DNA from: Helicobacteraceae bacterium
GTDB lineage: Bacteria > Campylobacterota > Campylobacteria > Campylobacterales > Sulfurimonadaceae
Reading direction: 5' to 3'
Length of the DNA stretch: 64,000 nt
Assembly: GCA_013138865.1 (NCBI GenBank)
Contig: WTBY01000025.1
Location: 1 to 64,000 of the forward strand
This document shows positions 35,760 to 45,507 of the stretch, in pieces. The notes beneath the pieces were generated by a model that saw only the letters and a list, made by a program, of their open reading frames with translations, had not been told where the DNA came from and ran no database searches. How positions within the stretch are numbered: the stretch's first letter is position 1; each line of letters begins with the position of its first letter. The translations under genes were made by a program, and so were the position numbers.

Positions 35760-36965
35760 ATGAAATTAGCAAAACTTAGCTTAGCAGCTGTATTAATTAT
35801 GGGTGCAAATGCATTCGCAATAGATAATGTAAAAGTAGATGGTACTGCATCACTTTATTACACAACACAAGATGATACAACAAACGATCTTTTTGATAAG
35901 AGTGGTGCCGCAGCACAAACTGGTGTAAATGCAGGTGTTTCTGCTAACCTAGTAGAGGGTGTAAGTGCAGGAGCAAGAGTTCAAGCTCTTTCAACATTAG
36001 GTTTAGAAAATCAATTAGTTGATAATGTGTGGGCTGGTGGAACTCAAGATCAATGGTGGATGTCAGACTTATGGATGGCAGCTACTCTTGGAAATACTAC
36101 TGCAAAAGTTGGTCGCCAAGCAATTGATACACCTTTAGCTTTTACTGAAACATGGAACATAGCTTACAATACTTTTGAGGCAGCTGTTCTTTTAAATACA
36201 GATCTTCCTAATACTACTTTAGTTGGTGCTTATGTTGGTGCTACAAATAGTTCAAACAATGGTACAGTAACTAAAAATAGTTCTGATGGTAGTTCACCAT
36301 TTGAAAAATTTGGTAATACTTTAGCTCAACAATATTTAGGTACAGGAACAGCAGTCGTTGGTAATGGTGCTTATGCTGCAGGTATAGTTAATGCTTCAAT
36401 TCCTGATACAACAGTTCAAGGTTGGTACTATGCAATTAATCAACTGGCTAATGCTTATTGGTTACAAGGTGACACAAAAATATCTATTGTTACTTTAGGT
36501 GCACAATATTCTGATATTGATCCAAATGGTCAGTTAGATGCTCTTAAAAATTCAACTGCTTATGCTTTTAAAGCAGGTGTAGATCTTTCAGGTGTTGCTC
36601 TTGAAGCTGCTTACTCTTCAACAGATGAAGATGGTACATTAAGAGTACAAAATACTGCTGGTACAGAATCAAAACTATATACTGAAGCATGGTGGAATTT
36701 TGAAAAAGTCTCTCAGCCAGGTACTAGCTCTTACAAAGTAACTGCTGCTTATGATGCTAGTTTTGCTTCACTATATGCTTTATATGTAAATGCTGATCAA
36801 AAAGCTTCAAATGGTGATAATGATTTAACAGAAATTACTCTTACTGCAACTAAAAGTTTTGGCGCATTAGAAAGTACACTTGCTTATATCTCTACAGAGG
36901 CAAAAGGTACTAATAACGGTGATCAGTACAACACGATCCAAGCTTACCTAACTTTAAACTTCTAA
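35760..36965 (+). CDS. OprD-like outer-membrane porin, paralogue 2
   Basis: The 401 residues share the exact signal peptide and first mature residues of paralogue 1 (through AIDNVKV) and the VGRQAIDTPLAFTETWN / NTFEAAVLLNTDLPNTTLVG motifs, ending in AYLTLNF. It resembles paralogue 3 more closely than paralogue 1: both have the insert TNSSN..G.VTK.SSDGSSPFE and NTAGT/NTAGN near the C-terminal half. AAGGAGAAGAA precedes the ATG, and a strong terminator follows. The substrate is unknown. Confidence 0.85.
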   Translation: MKLAKLSLAAVLIMGANAFAIDNVKVDGTASLYYTTQDDTTNDLFDKSGAAAQTGVNAGVSANLVEGVSAGARVQALSTLGLENQLVDNVWAGGTQDQWWMSDLWMAATLGNTTAKVGRQAIDTPLAFTETWNIAYNTFEAAVLLNTDLPNTTLVGAYVGATNSSNNGTVTKNSSDGSSPFEKFGNTLAQQYLGTGTAVVGNGAYAAGIVNASIPDTTVQGWYYAINQLANAYWLQGDTKISIVTLGAQYSDIDPNGQLDALKNSTAYAFKAGVDLSGVALEAAYSSTDEDGTLRVQNTAGTESKLYTEAWWNFEKVSQPGTSSYKVTAAYDASFASLYALYVNADQKASNGDNDLTEITLTATKSFGALESTLAYISTEAKGTNNGDQYNTIQAYLTLNF

Positions 36966-36980
36966 GAGTAAAAAGTTTAT

Positions 36981-37013
36981 TTAGCAGTACCTTTTGGTGC
37001 TGCTAATTTTTTT
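36981..37013 (+). terminator. Intrinsic terminator after porin 2
   Basis: Eleven-bp stem TTAGCAGTACC-TTTT-GGTGCTGCTAA (one G-T pair) followed by seven T. This is the best terminator in the window. Confidence 0.85.
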
Positions 37014-37118
37014 ACTACTGTATTTTACTTTGCTAACTCATTATTTTAGTTTGACCCAAAATTATGCATGTCTTGACTTGTCATCATTACTAATTAGCAA
37101 AATGCAGTAGTAAAAAAA
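37007..37118. repeat. Interrupted inverted repeat between porins 2 and 3
   Basis: The segment 37007-37036 (TTTTTTTACTACTG ... TTTGCTAA) is nearly the reverse complement of 37093-37118 (TTAGCAAAATGCAGTAGT ...), with one mismatch and a 4-nt insertion. The arms flank about 56 nt and end 14 nt before the porin 3 -10 box, so an operator or leader fold is possible. Confidence 0.5.
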
Positions 37119-37132
37119 TTATAATTCTTCGC

Positions 37133-37138
37133 TATAAT
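37133..37138 (+). promoter_or_regulatory. TATAAT -10 box for porin 3 and glnK
   Basis: GCTATAATAT 28 nt before the porin 3 start, immediately downstream of the interrupted inverted repeat. Confidence 0.6.
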
Positions 37139-37166
37139 ATCCGCAATAATACTTACTGGAGAATCT

Positions 37167-38387
37167 ATGAAACTAACAAAATTAAGTTTAGCAACTTCAC
37201 TATTAATGGCTGTATCAGCTTCTGCCATAGATAATGTAAAAGTAGATGGTAATGCAAAACTATATTACTATACAGATGATAAGTCAAACATATCTCTGTT
37301 TGATAAAAAAAGCTCAAGAGCTCAATCGAGTATAAATGTAGGTTTAAGTGCTAACTTAATCGACAAAATTACTGTAGGTGCAAGAGTTCAAGCTCTTTCA
37401 ATGTTAGGTTTAGAAAACCAACTTGCAGATCAGCCATGGAGTGGTAGCACTAAAGATCAGTGGTGGATGTCAGACTTATGGTTAGCTTCAACAATAGGTA
37501 ATACAACAACAAAAGTTGGTCGTCAAAAACTTGATACTCCTTTAGCATTTACTGAGGGTTGGACTACTGCGTACAATACATTTGAAGCAGCAGTACTTTT
37601 AAATAGTGATTTACCAGATACAACACTTGTTGGAGCATTTTTAGGTGCGACAAATAGTTCAAATGATGGTTGGGTAACTAAAGATAGCTCTGATGGTAGC
37701 TCGCCTTTTGAAACATATGGTAATGCTCTACTTCGACAATATCTAGGTGATGCAACAGCTCTTAGAGGTAATGGTGCATATGCAGCAGGTGTTATAAACA
37801 AGTCACTCCCTGACACAGCTTTACAAGCTTGGTATTATGATGTAAACAATATTGTAACCGCTTTATGGCTACAAGGTGACACAACTTTAGCTGGAATAAC
37901 ATTAGGTGCTATGTACGCAGATCTTGACCCTACTGGACAATTAAGTCAATTTAAAAATACAACAGGTTATGCACTACAAGCCAAATATAATTTAAGCATT
38001 GTAGATCTAAAAGCAGCTTACTCTAATATAGATGGTGATGGAACTTTAAGTGTAAAAAATACAGCTGGTAATGGAACTAAACTATATACAGAAGCATGGT
38101 GGTGGACAGGTTTTGTATCAACTCCTGGTGCTTCTTCTTATAATATTTCTGCAACCTTTAAGACAGAGTATGCAGAAATTCTTGCTTCATATGTTTCAAC
38201 TAATGGAGCTAAAAAATCTACTGCAGGTGAAACAGACTTTAAAGAGATAGCTTTAGTAGCTACTAAAAGTTATGGAGCTCTTGAAACAAGTATTGCGTAT
38301 ATTAACGATACAGTTACAGGCGCAGACAAAGAGAACAATGGTGACTCTATTAACTCTGTTCAATTATACTTAACACTAAACTTTTAA
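37167..38387 (+). CDS. OprD-like outer-membrane porin, paralogue 3, linked to glnK
   Basis: The 406 residues have a diverged signal peptide (MKLTKLSLATSLLMAVSASA) but the same barrel motifs as the other two: VGRQKLDTPLAFTEGW, NTFEAAVLLNSDLPDTTLVG and terminal LYLTLNF. The gene is followed after 11 nt by glnK with no terminator between, so porin and PII protein are probably co-transcribed, and amtB comes next. This context suggests a nitrogen source as cargo or nitrogen-dependent expression. ACTGGAGAAT precedes the ATG. Confidence 0.85.
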   Translation: MKLTKLSLATSLLMAVSASAIDNVKVDGNAKLYYYTDDKSNISLFDKKSSRAQSSINVGLSANLIDKITVGARVQALSMLGLENQLADQPWSGSTKDQWWMSDLWLASTIGNTTTKVGRQKLDTPLAFTEGWTTAYNTFEAAVLLNSDLPDTTLVGAFLGATNSSNDGWVTKDSSDGSSPFETYGNALLRQYLGDATALRGNGAYAAGVINKSLPDTALQAWYYDVNNIVTALWLQGDTTLAGITLGAMYADLDPTGQLSQFKNTTGYALQAKYNLSIVDLKAAYSNIDGDGTLSVKNTAGNGTKLYTEAWWWTGFVSTPGASSYNISATFKTEYAEILASYVSTNGAKKSTAGETDFKEIALVATKSYGALETSIAYINDTVTGADKENNGDSINSVQLYLTLNF

Positions 38388-38395
38388 GGGGATAA

Positions 38396-38737
<342 letters not shown>

Positions 38738-38789
38738 ATTTTATACAACTTATTTGTACATCAGCTGCAAGTAAATTTCTCTCTCACAT

Positions 38790-38814
38790 TAACTGCCTAA
38801 ATAAATGGCAGTTA
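38790..38814 (+). terminator. Hairpin between glnK and amtB
   Basis: Stem TAACTGCC / GGCAGTTA with a 9-nt AT loop and no T-tract. Possibly a partial terminator before the separate amtB promoter. Confidence 0.4.
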
Positions 38815-38831
38815 TTATACACACTCTTTGG

Positions 38832-38837
38832 TATAAT
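38832..38837 (+). promoter_or_regulatory. TATAAT -10 box for amtB
   Basis: GGTATAATTTC 29 nt before the amtB start. amtB therefore has its own promoter besides any read-through from glnK. Confidence 0.55.
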
Positions 38838-38866
38838 TTCATTAAATATTTTAAAAAGGTACTCTA

Positions 38867-40042
38867 ATGCTTGAAACAGATTTTACATATATAGTTGACA
38901 CACTCTTTATACTATTCTCAATGACACTTATCATTTTTATGGTTCCAGGTTTTGCTATGCTAGAAGCTGGGCTTGTAAGAACTAAAAATGTGGCTGCTGT
39001 TTTAACAGTAAATGTTATGATTTATGCAACTGCATCTATGGCATTTTTACTTATTGGTTATGAGTACGCTTTTGGAACATGGGAAAATGAGAGCATGAGT
39101 AAGTGGGCTTTCTTTATGTTTCAAATGGCATTTGTTGGGAAAACTGTAAACATTATGAGCGGTGGAGTAAGTGAGCGTAGTCGTATTATTCCTCTTGCTA
39201 TGTTTACTGTTGTTATGGGTGCTTTAATATACCCAACAGTTGTAAATGTCTCATGGGGTGCTGATTTTTTAGATGGTACTTTTTTAGATCTTAATATGTA
39301 CGATCTTGCAGGATCAACTGTTATACACTCAACTGGTGGTTGGGCACTTTTAGCAGCTATTTTAATAATAGGAAATAGAAAAGGTCGTTATATTAAAAAT
39401 GCGATTAGAGTTATTCCTGCTTCAAATATTCCACTTGTTGTTCTAGGTGCTCTTCTTCTTTGGATCGGTTGGTTTGGTTTTAATGGCGGTAGTGTTGGAA
39501 GTATAGCTTCTAAAGATAATGCTGACGCAGTTGCACTTACTATTATGAATACAAACACAGCAGGACTAAGTGGTGCGATCGTAGCAGGACTTCTCATGTT
39601 TGTACGTTATGGTAAGTTTGATATTACTATGATTTTAAATGGTGCACTTGGTGGGCTCGTTGCAGTAACAGCTGGTCCAGATCTTTATGATGTTTATACA
39701 CCTATTTTAATAGGTTTAATTGGTGGTGCTTTAGTGGTGATTGCTGTTCCTATTTTTGATAAGTTTAAGTTAGATGATCCTGTTGGAGCACTCTCTGTTC
39801 ACTTAGTAAATGGTATTTGGGGAACTTTAGCAGTTGGTATATTTGTAGCTGACATATCTTTTATTGATCAGCTTAAAGGTGTTGTAGTAGTAGGTATTTT
39901 TGCTTTTACTTCTTCATATGCTGTACTTTTTATTATTAATAAATTTTCTAAATTTAGATCTGATGATGACGAGCAGATGGAAGGGCTTGATGTTCATGAG
40001 TGTGGACTTGAAGCTTACCCTGAGTTTAAAAGAGCAATATAA
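38867..40042 (+). CDS. amtB: Ammonium transporter
   Basis: The 391-residue inner-membrane channel conducts ammonium and is blocked by GlnK. Sequence shows about eleven helices, the selectivity-gate stretch MVPGFAMLEAGLVRTKN, DLAGSTVIHSTGGWA with the first pore histidine, WFGFNGGS, and LSVHLVNGIWGTLAVG with the second pore histidine. Length is slightly short compared with E. coli (428 with signal). AAAAAGGTACTCTA precedes the ATG. Function is firm. Confidence 0.95.
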   Translation: MLETDFTYIVDTLFILFSMTLIIFMVPGFAMLEAGLVRTKNVAAVLTVNVMIYATASMAFLLIGYEYAFGTWENESMSKWAFFMFQMAFVGKTVNIMSGGVSERSRIIPLAMFTVVMGALIYPTVVNVSWGADFLDGTFLDLNMYDLAGSTVIHSTGGWALLAAILIIGNRKGRYIKNAIRVIPASNIPLVVLGALLLWIGWFGFNGGSVGSIASKDNADAVALTIMNTNTAGLSGAIVAGLLMFVRYGKFDITMILNGALGGLVAVTAGPDLYDVYTPILIGLIGGALVVIAVPIFDKFKLDDPVGALSVHLVNGIWGTLAVGIFVADISFIDQLKGVVVVGIFAFTSSYAVLFIINKFSKFRSDDDEQMEGLDVHECGLEAYPEFKRAI

Positions 40043-40109
40043 ATGCTAAATTAAACATAATAACTTCTTATTAATGCTATATTTAGGTATATAAAATAAG
40101 GAGTTAATT

Positions 40110-40319
40110 ATGTGTATCCCTCATGGAAAAACTACCTCTGCAGTTGGAGTTTCAAGAACAATAAAAGATGATAAGCCTGCTAAACATATAGAGTTTGATG
40201 AAAAAAATATGAAAGCTGATCCAGACTTTGTGGATGAGCGAACTTCTGAGTACACCCCAAAAGAGAAATTTAACAATATGTGTGATCAGGTTGCTGACTT
40301 TTTTATGGAAAAAAAATAG
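40110..40319 (+). CDS. Small hypothetical protein after amtB
   Basis: The 69 residues are polar and charged (MCIPHGKTTSAVGVSRTIKD ... CDQVADFFMEKK), with two cysteines and no membrane segment or known domain. AAGGAGTTAATT before the ATG is a strong ribosome site, so it is probably real. It precedes two other small genes by 3 nt, perhaps a three-gene operon following amtB. Confidence 0.65.
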   Translation: MCIPHGKTTSAVGVSRTIKDDKPAKHIEFDEKNMKADPDFVDERTSEYTPKEKFNNMCDQVADFFMEKK

Positions 40320-40322
40320 TAC

Positions 40323-40589
40323 GTGAAAAATATTATAGGTAAAAGTAAAAATATTTTTATTAGTGCTGTAAAGTTACCTGCAACAAAAGTTAAAATAGCT
40401 ATACGATCGAGAGCAACAGCACAGGTTGCAAAAGAGTGTCTTAAAAACGATATAGACATTGAAAAAATGAGTGTTGAAGACTTTGAGTATTTAGTGGCAG
40501 ACAAAGAGAAAGAGATAGTTCAAAAAATTAAAAATATGAGTGTAGGTGTGCTTACTGCGTACTTAGGTTTTGAAGCTGTTGGTGGTTAA
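40323..40589 (+). CDS. Small hypothetical protein, basic N-terminus
   Basis: The 88 residues start at GTG 40323, 3 nt after the previous stop. The first third is basic and amphipathic (KSKNIFISAVKLPATKVKIAIRSR), the middle acidic (IEKMSVEDFEYLVADKEKE), and the end hydrophobic (GVLTAYLGFEAVGG). No family is recognised. Its stop overlaps the next start by one base (TAATG), supporting translation. Confidence 0.6.
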   Translation: MKNIIGKSKNIFISAVKLPATKVKIAIRSRATAQVAKECLKNDIDIEKMSVEDFEYLVADKEKEIVQKIKNMSVGVLTAYLGFEAVGG

Positions 40590-41005
40590 TGTTTAAATTT
40601 GTTTTCAAGTCAACACTATACTATTACTTAGTCAAAAAGTATAAATCAAAGATCATATCAACGATATTTTTTATACTTTTGCTTCTTGTAACTACGCTAC
40701 TTTATAGCGATATAGTAGAGTACCTTGCACTTAATAACCTAAAAGAAGAAGTTTTGTATCTACTGTTGCTTAAGTGGTCTATATATGCACTTTCATCTTA
40801 TAAAATATATTCCAATTTAAAATCTATTTTTATAGGCGATAGTGATGATGACAAAGAGTTTAAAAAGCAAGTTAGTAGTGATGAGAAGTATATAGACGAA
40901 GTTATAAATGAGAAAATAAACTATAAGTATGAGAAGATCAAAGATAAGCCAATTTTAAAGAGTAGAAAAGAGAGTATTTATGCTAATGAAGAGTATAAAC
41001 TATAG
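40589..41005 (+). CDS. Small hypothetical membrane protein
   Basis: The 138 residues contain two hydrophobic helices (about 20-42 and 55-75) and then a soluble acidic/basic tail (KEFKKQVSSDEKYIDEVINEKI). It begins on the TAATG overlapping the previous gene, so the pair is co-translated. Unknown function; an inner-membrane hairpin with a cytoplasmic tail is the simplest topology. The waaC gene follows after 35 nt. Confidence 0.6.
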   Translation: MFKFVFKSTLYYYLVKKYKSKIISTIFFILLLLVTTLLYSDIVEYLALNNLKEEVLYLLLLKWSIYALSSYKIYSNLKSIFIGDSDDDKEFKKQVSSDEKYIDEVINEKINYKYEKIKDKPILKSRKESIYANEEYKL

Positions 41006-41040
41006 AAACTACTAAAGAGTATTTTGCTAACATTACAACA

Positions 41041-42006
41041 ATGAAAAAAATAGCAATAGTAAGACTTAGTGCACTTGGTGACATAATAAACACATCTGTA
41101 GTGTTACAGTTTATAAAAAAGAAGTATCCGCATATTAAGATAGATTGGATCACAGAAGAGATCTTTGCTCCACTGCTAAAAGATCATCCACATATAAATG
41201 AAGTTCATACTATTTCACTAAAAACTATTAAAAAAGAGAAAAGTTTAACACTTTTAAAAACAACTATTAAAAAATTGCGCTCACTTGGAAAGTATGACTT
41301 AGTTATAGATATGCAAGGACTTTTAAAGTCTGCGATCGTAGCTCGTTTAGTTGGCTCAAATGTTTATGGTTACGATCGCAACTCTGCAAGGGAGAGTATA
41401 GCTTCGCTTTTTTATAGAAATAGCTCTTTTATAGAGTACAAAGAGAGCATAATTAAGCGAAATTGCACTCTTGTGGCAGATGCTTTAGCGTTTAAAATTA
41501 GCGAAGAAGAGATTATAAATAAAGAAGCTACATTTAGTATTGAACCACAAGAGTGTAAAGATATATGTTTTGTGATCGGAGCTTCATGGAAGTCCAAAAT
41601 TTACCCAAAAGAGAGCTATTCTAAACTATCAACTCTTTTAAGTGAGCCTGTATGCGTAGTCTGGGGAAGTGAGCAAGAGAGAGAAGTTGCTATGTATATA
41701 GCTCGAAACTCCGTAAATGCTTATGTAAGTAAAGAGCTAAATTTAACTCAGCTAAAAAATGTAATAGGAAGCTCAAAATTAGTGATCGGAAACGATACAG
41801 GTCCAACACATTTAGCATGGGCACTAAACGTACCCTCAATTACACTTTTTGGACCTACAAATGAGAGAATGATGTTTGAGACAAAACTAAATATAGCTAT
41901 AAATTCACCATCAACTGTTGACATAAATAAAATTAATAAAAAAGACTTTTCGATTATAGAGATAACACCTGAAGAGATATATGAAAAAGCAAAGGCTCTA
42001 TTATAA
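41041..42006 (+). CDS. waaC: Lipopolysaccharide heptosyltransferase I
   Basis: WaaC adds the first L-glycero-D-manno-heptose to KDO of the LPS inner core, at the cytoplasmic face. The 321 residues have the GT9 N-terminus MKKIAIVRLSALGDIINTS, DLVIDMQGLLKSAIVARL, and the donor-binding C-terminal VIGNDTGPTHLAWALNVPSITLFGPTN. Length fits. The family is certain; the order-specific assignment (I rather than II) rests on DMQGLLKSA. lpxL follows at once, the usual LPS gene pairing. Confidence 0.9.
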   Translation: MKKIAIVRLSALGDIINTSVVLQFIKKKYPHIKIDWITEEIFAPLLKDHPHINEVHTISLKTIKKEKSLTLLKTTIKKLRSLGKYDLVIDMQGLLKSAIVARLVGSNVYGYDRNSARESIASLFYRNSSFIEYKESIIKRNCTLVADALAFKISEEEIINKEATFSIEPQECKDICFVIGASWKSKIYPKESYSKLSTLLSEPVCVVWGSEQEREVAMYIARNSVNAYVSKELNLTQLKNVIGSSKLVIGNDTGPTHLAWALNVPSITLFGPTNERMMFETKLNIAINSPSTVDINKINKKDFSIIEITPEEIYEKAKALL

Positions 42007-42881
42007 TATTATTTAAAATTTTTAAAATTTTGGAGTTTTTTCTACTCCTCTTACCTCAAAGTAAAAGAAAAAACTTTTTCTTTTTTTTAGCAAAAGTAGC
42101 TTTCTATTTAGATAAAAAACATAAAAATGTTATTAATACTAATTTAGATATTGCAGGAATTACAGATTTAAAAGTACGTAATGAGTGTATGAGTTACTGT
42201 TATAAAAATTTACTTCTTAACTTTTTTCAAACACTCGATAATAAACTTGTAAAAAAAGATGAAGCCTTTAAAAAAATAACTACTAAAAACCAAGATATAG
42301 TTGATGTAATCACAAAAGAAAATAGACCTATAATTTTTGTAACAGCGCACTACGGAAACTGGGAGTTTATTGGTATGGCGCTTATGAAGTGCGTACCTAA
42401 GCTCAGTATTGTCTATAAAAAACTAAATGATGAACATTTTGATAAATATTTACACGACATACGAGTAAGTACTGGTGTAAAGATGATTGAGAAGCGTGGT
42501 GCACTAAGAGGTGTTACAAAAGTTTTAAAAAATGGAGAGTCGCTAGGGCTTTTGATAGACCAAAATACATCCATAAGAGATGGAATAGTAGTTGATTTTT
42601 TCTCAAAAACTGCTAGAGCAAGCGCAACTGCCGCACAAATTGCTAGAAAATATGACGCTGTGATCGTACCTGTTTTTATAACAACTGAAGATGAAGACGA
42701 ATATGTTGTTAACTTTAAAGAACCAATTATAGTAGATAAAACAGAGAATATAGAAGCTGATATTCTAAAAGCAACACAAGCTCAGGCAACTGCAATTCAA
42801 ATGCAGATAAAAGAGCAACCAAAGTTCTGGTTTTGGTGTCATAAAAGGTGGAAAACAGAGCACCCTGAACTTTATAAATAA
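42000..42881 (+). CDS. lpxL: Lipid A biosynthesis acyltransferase (LpxL/HtrB family)
   Basis: This enzyme transfers a secondary acyl chain to the lipid A precursor at the inner membrane. Conserved parts are the catalytic VTAHYGNWEFIG (HX4E) and the GLLIDQNT segment. The true start is unclear: the frame is open from 41985, contains no ATG or GTG before the conserved region, and the only usual start is TTG 42030, which has no ribosome site and cuts into the expected N-terminal helix. ATT 42000, ATA 42003 or ATA 42006 lie 4-10 nt after AAAGG and overlap the waaC stop. I draw the gene from 42000; from 42030 it would be 283 residues. Confidence 0.75.
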   Translation: MIILFKIFKILEFFLLLLPQSKRKNFFFFLAKVAFYLDKKHKNVINTNLDIAGITDLKVRNECMSYCYKNLLLNFFQTLDNKLVKKDEAFKKITTKNQDIVDVITKENRPIIFVTAHYGNWEFIGMALMKCVPKLSIVYKKLNDEHFDKYLHDIRVSTGVKMIEKRGALRGVTKVLKNGESLGLLIDQNTSIRDGIVVDFFSKTARASATAAQIARKYDAVIVPVFITTEDEDEYVVNFKEPIIVDKTENIEADILKATQAQATAIQMQIKEQPKFWFWCHKRWKTEHPELYK

Positions 42882-42924
42882 ATATTTATTAAAGCCCTTA
42901 ATATGCACCTAAACTACTTTTTAA

Positions 42925-42930
42925 TATAAT
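42925..42930 (+). promoter_or_regulatory. TATAAT -10 box for alaS
   Basis: TTAATATAATG 27 nt before the alaS start, in a 76-nt gap after lpxL. Confidence 0.55.
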
Positions 42931-42957
42931 GACTTAATTATACAAACAGGAATAGTC

Positions 42958-45507
42958 ATGGATATTAGAGAAGCATACCTAGAATTTTTTGAATCAAAAA
43001 AACACGATAGAGTTGAGAGTGCACCGCTTACACCAGATGATGCTACACTACTATTTAACAATGCGGGTATGGTTCCATTTAAATCCATCTTTACAGGTGA
43101 AGTTCCAACTCCTTCAAACCCAAGAGCAACTTCTTGTCAAACATGTATTCGTGCAGGTGGAAAACATAACGATTTGGAAAATGTAGGTCACACTGCTCGT
43201 CACCATACTTTTTTTGAGATGCTTGGAAACTTTAGTTTTGGCGACTACTTTAAAGAAGAAGCTATTGACTATTCTTGGGAATTTGTAACTACAGTTTTAG
43301 AACTACCAACTGAAAAACTATATGCAACTGTTCACGAAAGTGATGATGAAGCTTTTAAAATGTGGGAAAAATATCTACCAGCTGAGAAGATCAAGCGTTT
43401 AGGTGATGCTGACAACTTTTGGGCAATGGGTGACACTGGTGCTTGTGGACCGTGTTCTGAAATTTTTTACGATCAAGGTGCAGAAAATTTTAACACAGAT
43501 GAGGACTATTTAGGAGGAGAGGGCGATCGTTTCTTAGAGATATGGAACCTTGTTTTTATGCAATACGATCGTAACTCAAAAGGTGAACTAAATCCTCTAC
43601 CTAAGCCTTCTATTGATACAGGAATGGGTTTAGAGCGTGTAGTTGCTATTAAAGAGGGTAAAGTTAGTAACTATGATAGTTCACTGTTTATGCCAATTAT
43701 AAATAGAGTTGAAGAGATTATAGCTAAAAAATATGAGTACGCAGGTGGTGCATCTTATCGTGTGATCGCTGATCATATTAGAACTACTTCTTTTCTTTTA
43801 GCTCAAGGTATTAACTTCTCAAATGAGGGTCGTGGTTACGTTCTTAGACGTATTTTAAGACGTGCTGTGAGACATGGTTACTTGCTTGGATTTAGAAAAC
43901 CATTTATGTATGAGTTAGTAGACGTGGTAGTAAAACTTATGAGTAAAACTTATCCTTATCTAGCTGAGAAACAAAAAGTAATTACAGAACAGATCTTTTT
44001 AGAAGAAGAACGTTTCTTTAAAACGATCGCAGATGGTATTTCACTTTTTAATGAAGAGTTAAAAAATACTGATACTGTTTTTAGTGGTGAAGTCGCATTT
44101 ACTCTTTACGATCAGTGTGGTTTCCCATTAGACTTGACTGAAGATATGTTAAAAGAGAAAAATATAGCACTAGATACTGATAAGTTTGATGAGCTAATGT
44201 TAGAGCAACGTACTCGTGCTAAAGCTGCTTGGAAAGGTAGTGGAGATGAAGCTAAACATGGAGATTTTAAAACTCTTTTAGAGAAGTTTGGTGAGAATGA
44301 GTTTATAGGTTATGAAAACTTAGAAGCTGAGGTTAAAGTTTTAGCACTATTAAGTGAAAACTTTGACACAATAGAGACACTTCATAAGTCACACAGTGGT
44401 TGGGTTCTTTTAGAACAAACACCTTTTTACGCTATGGGTGGTGGACAGTGTGGAGATAGTGGAGTTTTAGTTGATAGTGCAAATGTAGAAGATACTAAAA
44501 ATTTCTATGGTCTTAACCTTTCACAAATAAAAGCAACAGCGAATATAACTGTAGGCGACACACTAACAGCTAGAGTAGATGTTAGTAGAAATGAGATCGA
44601 AAAGCATCATTCAGCTACACATATACTTCACTCGGTTTTATATAAGAACTTAGGTGATCATATTTCACAAGCTGGATCATTAGTTGAAGCTAATCGTCTT
44701 CGTTTTGATTTCTCTCATCCTAAAGCTCTTAGTAATCAAGAGATAGCTGCTATTGAAGAAGAGGTAAATCACCATATTATGCATGCTATTAGAAACTATA
44801 CCGCTGTTATGAGCATAGAAGAAGCGAAAATGAGTGGCGCTAAAGCTCAGTTTGGTGAGAAGTATGGTGAAGATGTACGTGTAGTAGAATTTGGAACTGT
44901 CTCAACTGAGTTTTGTGGGGGTTGTCATGTTGATAACTTAGCAAATATTGGAACATTTGTGATCACTAAAGAGAGTGGTGTTAGTGCAGGAGTTAGACGT
45001 ATAGAAGCTATATGTGGAAATGCTTCTTATAACTACTTAAAAAAACAGCGTCATATTTTAAATGTAGCTACTGAAGAGATCAAAAACAGAGATTTACTTG
45101 TTGGTATAGAGAAGTTAAAAGAACAAATTAAAACTCTTAAACAAGAGGTTAAAGAGGCTTCTGACTCTTCTAAAGAAGAACTTCATGCCGAAGTTGTAAA
45201 TGGTGTAGAAGTTTTTGTAGAAGAGGTAAGTGGTGGAGATATTAAAGAACACATAGATGAGTTAAAAAATGCACATGATAAAGTATGTGTTATGCTTTTT
45301 CAAGTTAAAGGCGATAAAGTACTTATAGCTTGTGGTGTTAAAAATGCATCTCTTAAAGCAGGTGATTGGATCAAGAAAATTGCACCTATTTTAGGTGGTG
45401 GAGGTGGCGGTCGACCTGACTTTGCGCAAGCTGGTGGAAAAGATATAACTAAAATTGCAGAAGCTAAAGTTGCGTCACTAGAGTTTGTTAAAGAGTCTCT
45501 ACAATGA
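42958..45507 (+). CDS. alaS: Alanine--tRNA ligase
   Basis: AlaS charges tRNA-Ala. The 849 residues follow the class II order: the catalytic core with [15 protein letters not shown] and [33 protein letters not shown]-like [11 protein letters not shown], the anticodon-independent tRNA domain with [13 protein letters not shown], an editing domain with zinc ligands in [12 protein letters not shown] and CGGCHVDN, and a C-terminal C-Ala domain ending in [15 protein letters not shown]. It overlaps the next gene by 4 nt. Confidence 0.97.
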   Translation: MDIREAYLEFFESKKHDRVESAPLTPDDATLLFNNAGMVPFKSIFTGEVPTPSNPRATSCQTCIRAGGKHNDLENVGHTARHHTFFEMLGNFSFGDYFKEEAIDYSWEFVTTVLELPTEKLYATVHESDDEAFKMWEKYLPAEKIKRLGDADNFWAMGDTGACGPCSEIFYDQGAENFNTDEDYLGGEGDRFLEIWNLVFMQYDRNSKGELNPLPKPSIDTGMGLERVVAIKEGKVSNYDSSLFMPIINRVEEIIAKKYEYAGGASYRVIADHIRTTSFLLAQGINFSNEGRGYVLRRILRRAVRHGYLLGFRKPFMYELVDVVVKLMSKTYPYLAEKQKVITEQIFLEEERFFKTIADGISLFNEELKNTDTVFSGEVAFTLYDQCGFPLDLTEDMLKEKNIALDTDKFDELMLEQRTRAKAAWKGSGDEAKHGDFKTLLEKFGENEFIGYENLEAEVKVLALLSENFDTIETLHKSHSGWVLLEQTPFYAMGGGQCGDSGVLVDSANVEDTKNFYGLNLSQIKATANITVGDTLTARVDVSRNEIEKHHSATHILHSVLYKNLGDHISQAGSLVEANRLRFDFSHPKALSNQEIAAIEEEVNHHIMHAIRNYTAVMSIEEAKMSGAKAQFGEKYGEDVRVVEFGTVSTEFCGGCHVDNLANIGTFVITKESGVSAGVRRIEAICGNASYNYLKKQRHILNVATEEIKNRDLLVGIEKLKEQIKTLKQEVKEASDSSKEELHAEVVNGVEVFVEEVSGGDIKEHIDELKNAHDKVCVMLFQVKGDKVLIACGVKNASLKAGDWIKKIAPILGGGGGGRPDFAQAGGKDITKIAEAKVASLEFVKESLQ

